From the NCBI GenBank assembly GCA_022385805.1, contig MU277703.1, forward strand, positions 62,001 to 126,000: a stretch of 64,000 bases of DNA. The letters run 5' to 3'. Both the position numbers and the translations under genes were made by a program. This stretch comes from Pilatotrama ljubarskyi. Its lineage: Eukaryota; Basidiomycota; Agaricomycetes; Polyporales; Polyporaceae. A model generated the notes under the pieces. It searched no databases, was not told where the DNA came from, and saw only the letters and a program-made list of their open reading frames with translations. Below are positions 59,704-64,000 of this stretch, one piece after another (the first letter of the stretch is position 1; each line of letters begins with the position of its first letter).

Positions 59704-60868
59704 ATCTTCGACTCGTTGCACAGCTATCTAAGCATCTTGATTGTGTTTAGTGCATGTGGCATGCGACTCACCGGGTCCCTGCACCGGACTCCTGCGAGGA
59801 TGTTGAGCTGGTATACGGCCGAAGTAGATGTACTCACTGCCCGCGGATTCAGGTTACGTTCGGCCTATTCAGAATGGCAGCAGTCAGGTCACGTCTTTGG
59901 AGTGGTTATAGGCTGCTACGCTGCGCCTACTAGTAGCACGGCTTGCCCGACTTGTATAGGCTTCGACGTTGGAGAAACCTAACTTTACGCCGAGCAGAGT
60001 AAGTATATACAGTATATGACCGAGTTCGACAACGACGATCGACCCCAAGAATCAATGCGTGTATCTGCGATGATGTTCTGCGAGAGGCTCAGAAACAGTG
60101 GACTTTGTCGACTCGTCCTGTCAGTCAACTCTTTGATACGGGCCCCTTTGCCTGTCCGGAAATATAGAGACGGTTTCCATCGAGACTGTGAACAACCCGC
60201 ACAACCTAGCACATGCCACAGGAAAGAAACCTTGCTTCATCGGAACACAGCTGAGCATGAAAGAATACGTACTTGGGCCAATGGCTAGTACTAGTTTGAG
60301 ATGACGTGCCAGTGTGTGATCGAACCGCGAGACGATGTGTACTCTTGTTACTATTACACGACGGGCATTGGCCCATATTCCCCGCCAGAATATGGTCAGA
60401 ACATCGGTTCGAGATTGTACTCCTTTTGCCGGAAGGAATATGTTGGTGAAATGTCCGTGGCAGCGAGCTCCGCACTTCAAACTCTTTGTTATCCGCATAC
60501 AAAGACATACTTACTCGGGTTAGTACGATTAGAGCTGTTTTGCTCGCCCCCAAATTCCTTGGGTGGAGCGTCCTAGGCCAATCATATCGCTGGATTTTTG
60601 GGCGCCTTACCATCCAAGGCAGGTGGTCAAAGTTTCCCTGGCCAGCAAAACAGCTCTATTACGGGGTTTTTCCCGACCCCGAACATGATAGCGACAGCAG
60701 AACAATCAATACACTTTTGCAGGGATTTCCCCCTTCCGAATATCGGCCAATGCCCGTCGTGTTAGGATCCAAAGCCGCCACTTCCCCTTCTGGCCAGAAC
60801 GCCCATTGATTGCTCCGCGGCGTCTGCCCGAAAGTGCGCGCCTGGTCCGTGCGCACCCTCGTCAGCAG
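59704..60868. other. Intergenic, no supported gene
   Basis: About 1.2 kb upstream of the hydrolase and of the U2 gene. A few frames of 100-135 codons are open on both strands without recognisable motifs. Confidence 0.4.
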
Positions 60869-60876
60869 TATATAAG
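60869..60876 (+). promoter_or_regulatory. TATA box of the U2 snRNA gene
   Basis: TATATAAGG lies about 25-30 bp before the expected 5' end of U2 RNA, as in fungal RNA polymerase II snRNA genes. Confidence 0.6.
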
Positions 60877-60894
60877 GCTCTTCCCGACATCGAG

Positions 60895-61085
60895 AGTCTT
60901 CACCACTCTGGCCTTTTGGCTTAGATCAAGTGTAGTATCTGTTCTTAATAGTTTAACCACTATTATGGAGGCACCGCCTCCATTTTTGGTTATCTAATTT
61001 TTGCCGCCCCTGCTCCCTGTGTTCTGCTTGCAACACGGGGACGCGATGACCTTGCTACTGCAGTACCGGCTTGCGTCGTCGGGGG
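60895..61085 (+). ncRNA. U2 spliceosomal snRNA
   Basis: Pairs with the intron branch site and with U6 in the spliceosome. The diagnostic core GGCCTTTTGGCTTAGATCAA is followed by GTGTAGTATCTGTTCTT, which contains the branch-site-pairing GTAGTA at 60932-60937. Next comes a hairpin GGAGGCACCGCCTCC (stem IIb position, 60967-60981) and the Sm site AATTTTTG at 60996-61003. GC-rich stem-loops follow, as expected for the 3' domain. The 5' and 3' ends are estimated from the usual length of about 190 nt. The base before GGCC is T where CTCGGCC is usual (CTCTGGCC here), a small departure at the foot of stem I. Confidence 0.93.
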
Positions 61086-61466
61086 ATCTTCCTTCGGGGT
61101 CCTCTTCCTCTTTCTGTTGTGCCTTTGTGACCGGCCAATTGGCTGGAAGCCTGGTTCTTCAGATGGATGGAGTGAGCCCAGTATTCGGCTTTCGTTTTCC
61201 GAGTCTGTTGAGGGCTCTGACAACCTCGTTCTGAGTGGATCCTGCACCCCATAGTACTCATTGCACGTTTGCCTGATGGAAGCGTCTATGGATGTTTCGT
61301 CGTGCACCTCACTGCAGCACTAGCGATTGCGGAGAGATGTACGAGTACCCTCCGATTGGGACGCCTACGTCGTCCCGTCGTGGTTGAATACAACAGGAAT
61401 AGCACTACATTCGACTGCTGCTCACTACAAGATACACCTTGGATGCTTCCTCTATAATGCATTGCT

Positions 61467-64000
61467 CTACGACTTCTTGGTCAGCTCAGCCAGCTCCGTC
61501 TTCAGCCGCTTCAGCTCCTCGACCGCCGCCGTGATCTCCTGCTCCACCCCAGGCGTCTTCGGCATCTTCGCCTTCAGCTCGCGCACAACTTGACCCTGCT
61601 CCGCGACCTTTTGCTCCCACGTCAGCACCTCCGCCGACTTCGGCGCATCATTCACGCCCGCCGCGGCTGCGGCCGCTGCAGCAGCCTTGTCCGCCGCCTT
61701 CTTCGCCGCCGCCGCTTTGCGCTTCGACATGCCGGGCGCGACATGCGTCGCGTCCGCCGCCTGCGCAAGGGGGTCCTCCTTCGGCTTGTTGCCCCCGAAC
61801 TTGTCGCGGAAGACGTCCGCCATCTTCTCGTCGATGCGCTTGAAGAGGTGCTCGGGCGTGCCGACCCGGTGGCCCGCGAGGAGGTCGTTTGAAAATACTT
61901 CGGAGACGGCGCGCGGCGGCGCGTTAAGCTGCTCAAGCATGGCCGCTTCCGTCGCGGGCATGAATGGGTGCACGAGTGCGGTGAGGAGGTAGATGAGGTT
62001 GAGCGCGCGCGAGACAACCTGCGCACAGCGCTTCGGGTTCTCGGCCATGAGCGCCTTGTTGAGCCCGGAGGACTGCAGGTAGAGGTTGCCCCGCGCGGAG
62101 ACGGCCATAACGGTCTGCAGACCGAGGCGCAGTTTAACGGCGTCCATGGCGTCGGTGTAGTCCTTGATCAGGTTGTTGATGTCCGAGATGAACTCAGCGT
62201 CATGCTCGTCGTTCGGCGAGAACGGGCCCGGGGCGTCGCCGCTGTCAGGGATCGTGCTGTCGTACTGGGAAACGACGAACTTCAGGGCGCGATTGACGAA
62301 GTTACCGAAGCTGAACGGGCTCAGTCAGCATGGCTATCAGCGTATAGGGGTTTCGGGCATCGCGCACGCACTTGTTCAGCAAGACGTTGTTGTTCGCAGC
62401 AATCTAAGGACAGGTCAGCGCCTAGTGTGGTTGGCGACAAGCAGCATGACTTACCAGGTCTGCCCAAGAGAACATAGCATCCGCCGTCTCCGGTCTCGCC
62501 GAGATGAGATAGTATCTCCATACAGACGGAGGAATACCGGTCTCCTTCGCTGCCGGCCCGAACACGCCACGATTGTGGCTCTTCGAGAACTTGCCCCCCT
62601 CGTAATTGAGGTATTCTGTTCTCCGCCAGTCACCATGAGCAAACGATCCAGGGCACACGATCAAACACGGGTCTCACCAGTAGTGGAGAGATGGTGCAGC
62701 ATAGTCCATGGGCGGCCATCGCCGATCTGAACCGAGGGGAAGTAGATGGTATGGAAGTAGACGTTGTCCTTGCCCATGAACTGGTACAGGCGGACGTTCT
62801 GCTGGTCGAACCACCACTTCTTCCATTCTGACGTGTAGTTCGCGGTGATACTTGGGTAGCCGATGCATGCGTCAAACTGGGCCTTATGTGAGCGGTCTTC
62901 CTTGTTAATCATGACTTCGCAGGCAGCCTACCCAAACGTCTGACAGGGATAATCAGTTCACAGGATTGACCTAGGCGCAAGGCAGTACTTACAAAGAACC
63001 TTGCTCTCCATACCCTCGTGCTCCTTGCCTTCGACGTGCGGAACCGGAACACCCCACGAAAGATCTCGCGTGACCGGAGTAGGTCGCAAGCCAGCCTTCA
63101 GTCGCGCATCGATGAGCTCCCCGTCTGCGTTAATCACCGCGTTAGGCGACCATTTGCCTTCTTTCCACGACTTCTTAATCCACTCTTCTGTACGCGGCTG
63201 GAGCGCATCGAGCTTGAGGTACATGTGCGCGGTCGTACGAGTGATGACCTTGTGCGACTTAGCGACAAGACACCTCGGGTTGATGAGATCGACCGCGTCT
63301 AGCGTGCGCCCACAGACGTCGCATTGGTCGCCACGCGCATCCTGTGATATCAATGGTCGGATCGACACAGAAGCCGGGGATGAGCGCATCGCGACTTACA
63401 TCAGAGCCGCAGTGAGGACATGTTCCCTCCACGAAGCGATCTGCAAGGAATCTGAAGCTCTGTAAGTCAAGATGCTTTCCAAACGGATCGATCACGCACT
63501 TATTGCACCCTTCGCAGAAGGTCTGTTCCTTCTCCAGCCTTTCTAGGTAACCATGCTTCGCCAGATTCAGGTATATTTCTTGGGCGATCCTGCATAATGT
63601 CAGGATATGTACTTGGTTTGGAAAATGTTGCGACTGACTGGGTATGGAGGGGAGTGGACGTCCGGCCGAAGTAGTCAAAGCTAACAACGGGATCAATATC
63701 GCGCGAGCAGTAGGAGCGATGGTGCCATACCCTAGCTCGAACCACTTGTAGGTCTCTACATGGGTCGCATTGTATTTGTCGCAGAGCTCCCTAGGAGTGA
63801 GGCCTTCCTTCAAAGCCTGGGTCTCCGTCGCAGTGCCGTACTCGTCTGTACCGCAAATGTACAGCGTCCTCCAATTCCGAGTGCCTGCACCGAGAATTGA
63901 GAGGCCGATCGACTGCGCATGTGAAGGCACTCACGGCTATAACTGTAGAGGGCACGATAGATGAACGTCAACCCACAGATGAAGACAATGACTACGTACC
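61467..64000 (-). CDS. MES1: Cytosolic methionyl-tRNA synthetase, 5' partial
   Basis: Charges tRNA-Met. The 5' end lies beyond the window. Segments in order: [61 protein letters not shown] and CPHCGSD, then [20 protein letters not shown] (zinc knuckle Cys pairs). Next are [75 protein letters not shown] and [15 protein letters not shown] (KFSKS active-site loop). The anticodon-binding part has [31 protein letters not shown] and [15 protein letters not shown]. An Ala/Lys-rich linker leads to a C-terminal WHEP domain ([17 protein letters not shown], then [20 protein letters not shown]), stop at 61467. An 8-nt micro-exon lies at 63935-63942, and an intron donor sits at the window edge (63999). 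Confidence 0.93.
63935..63942 (-). other. 8-nt micro-exon of the MetRS gene
   Basis: On the minus strand ...CTCTACAG|TTATAGCC|GTGAGTGC. It is flanked by introns of about 57 and 50 bp. Joined to the next exon at GCACTCGG it gives [19 protein letters not shown], the expected family sequence. Confidence 0.7.

Overview
The window is nuclear DNA of a filamentous basidiomycete, most likely a wood-decay agaricomycete (Polyporales-like; this placement is inference). Nearly every gene is cut by introns of about 45-70 bp with GT...AG ends. Genes are dense and alternate strands. The content fits a white- or brown-rot fungus: two class I sesquiterpene synthases, a secreted tannase/feruloyl esterase, a secreted bicupin oxalate decarboxylase and a WOPR-type regulator. 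About 24 genes were rebuilt exon by exon, keeping the reading phase across each intron. Coordinates give the span from start codon to stop codon; internal exon borders are in the evidence where they matter.

Left part (0-20 kb): the 3' part of an aldo/keto reductase, an arrestin-like protein, sesquiterpene synthase 1 (+), proteasome chaperone Nas6/gankyrin (-) divergent from TFIIH subunit Tfb2 (+), a WOPR (Gti1/Pac2) transcription regulator (-) with a long gene-poor region upstream, then sesquiterpene synthase 2 (-). The two synthases point toward each other around housekeeping genes and the WOPR gene.

Middle (20-41 kb): HSBP1-like protein, Get4, Arv1, enoyl-CoA reductase Tsc13, an ICT1-type peptidyl-tRNA hydrolase, an aquaporin with altered NPA boxes, the tannase/feruloyl esterase gene interrupted by a 1.1 kb element with terminal inverted repeats, an unidentified multi-exon candidate, an Abhd11/Eat1-like hydrolase and a Ser/Pro-rich orphan.

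Right part (41-64 kb): a roughly 1000-residue acidic orphan, oxalate decarboxylase, a HIT protein, the SAGA deubiquitinase Ubp8/USP22, a small orphan, tRNA-His guanylyltransferase Thg1, a pterin dehydratase, an alpha/beta hydrolase, a U2 snRNA gene and the 3' part of cytosolic methionyl-tRNA synthetase with a C-terminal WHEP domain.

Most notable signals: the TIR element sitting in a coding exon of the esterase; paired terpene synthases bracketing a WOPR regulator; two GC-AG introns with the same donor; an 8-nt micro-exon in MetRS; and a five-exon phase-consistent gene of unknown identity at 35.8-36.8 kb.
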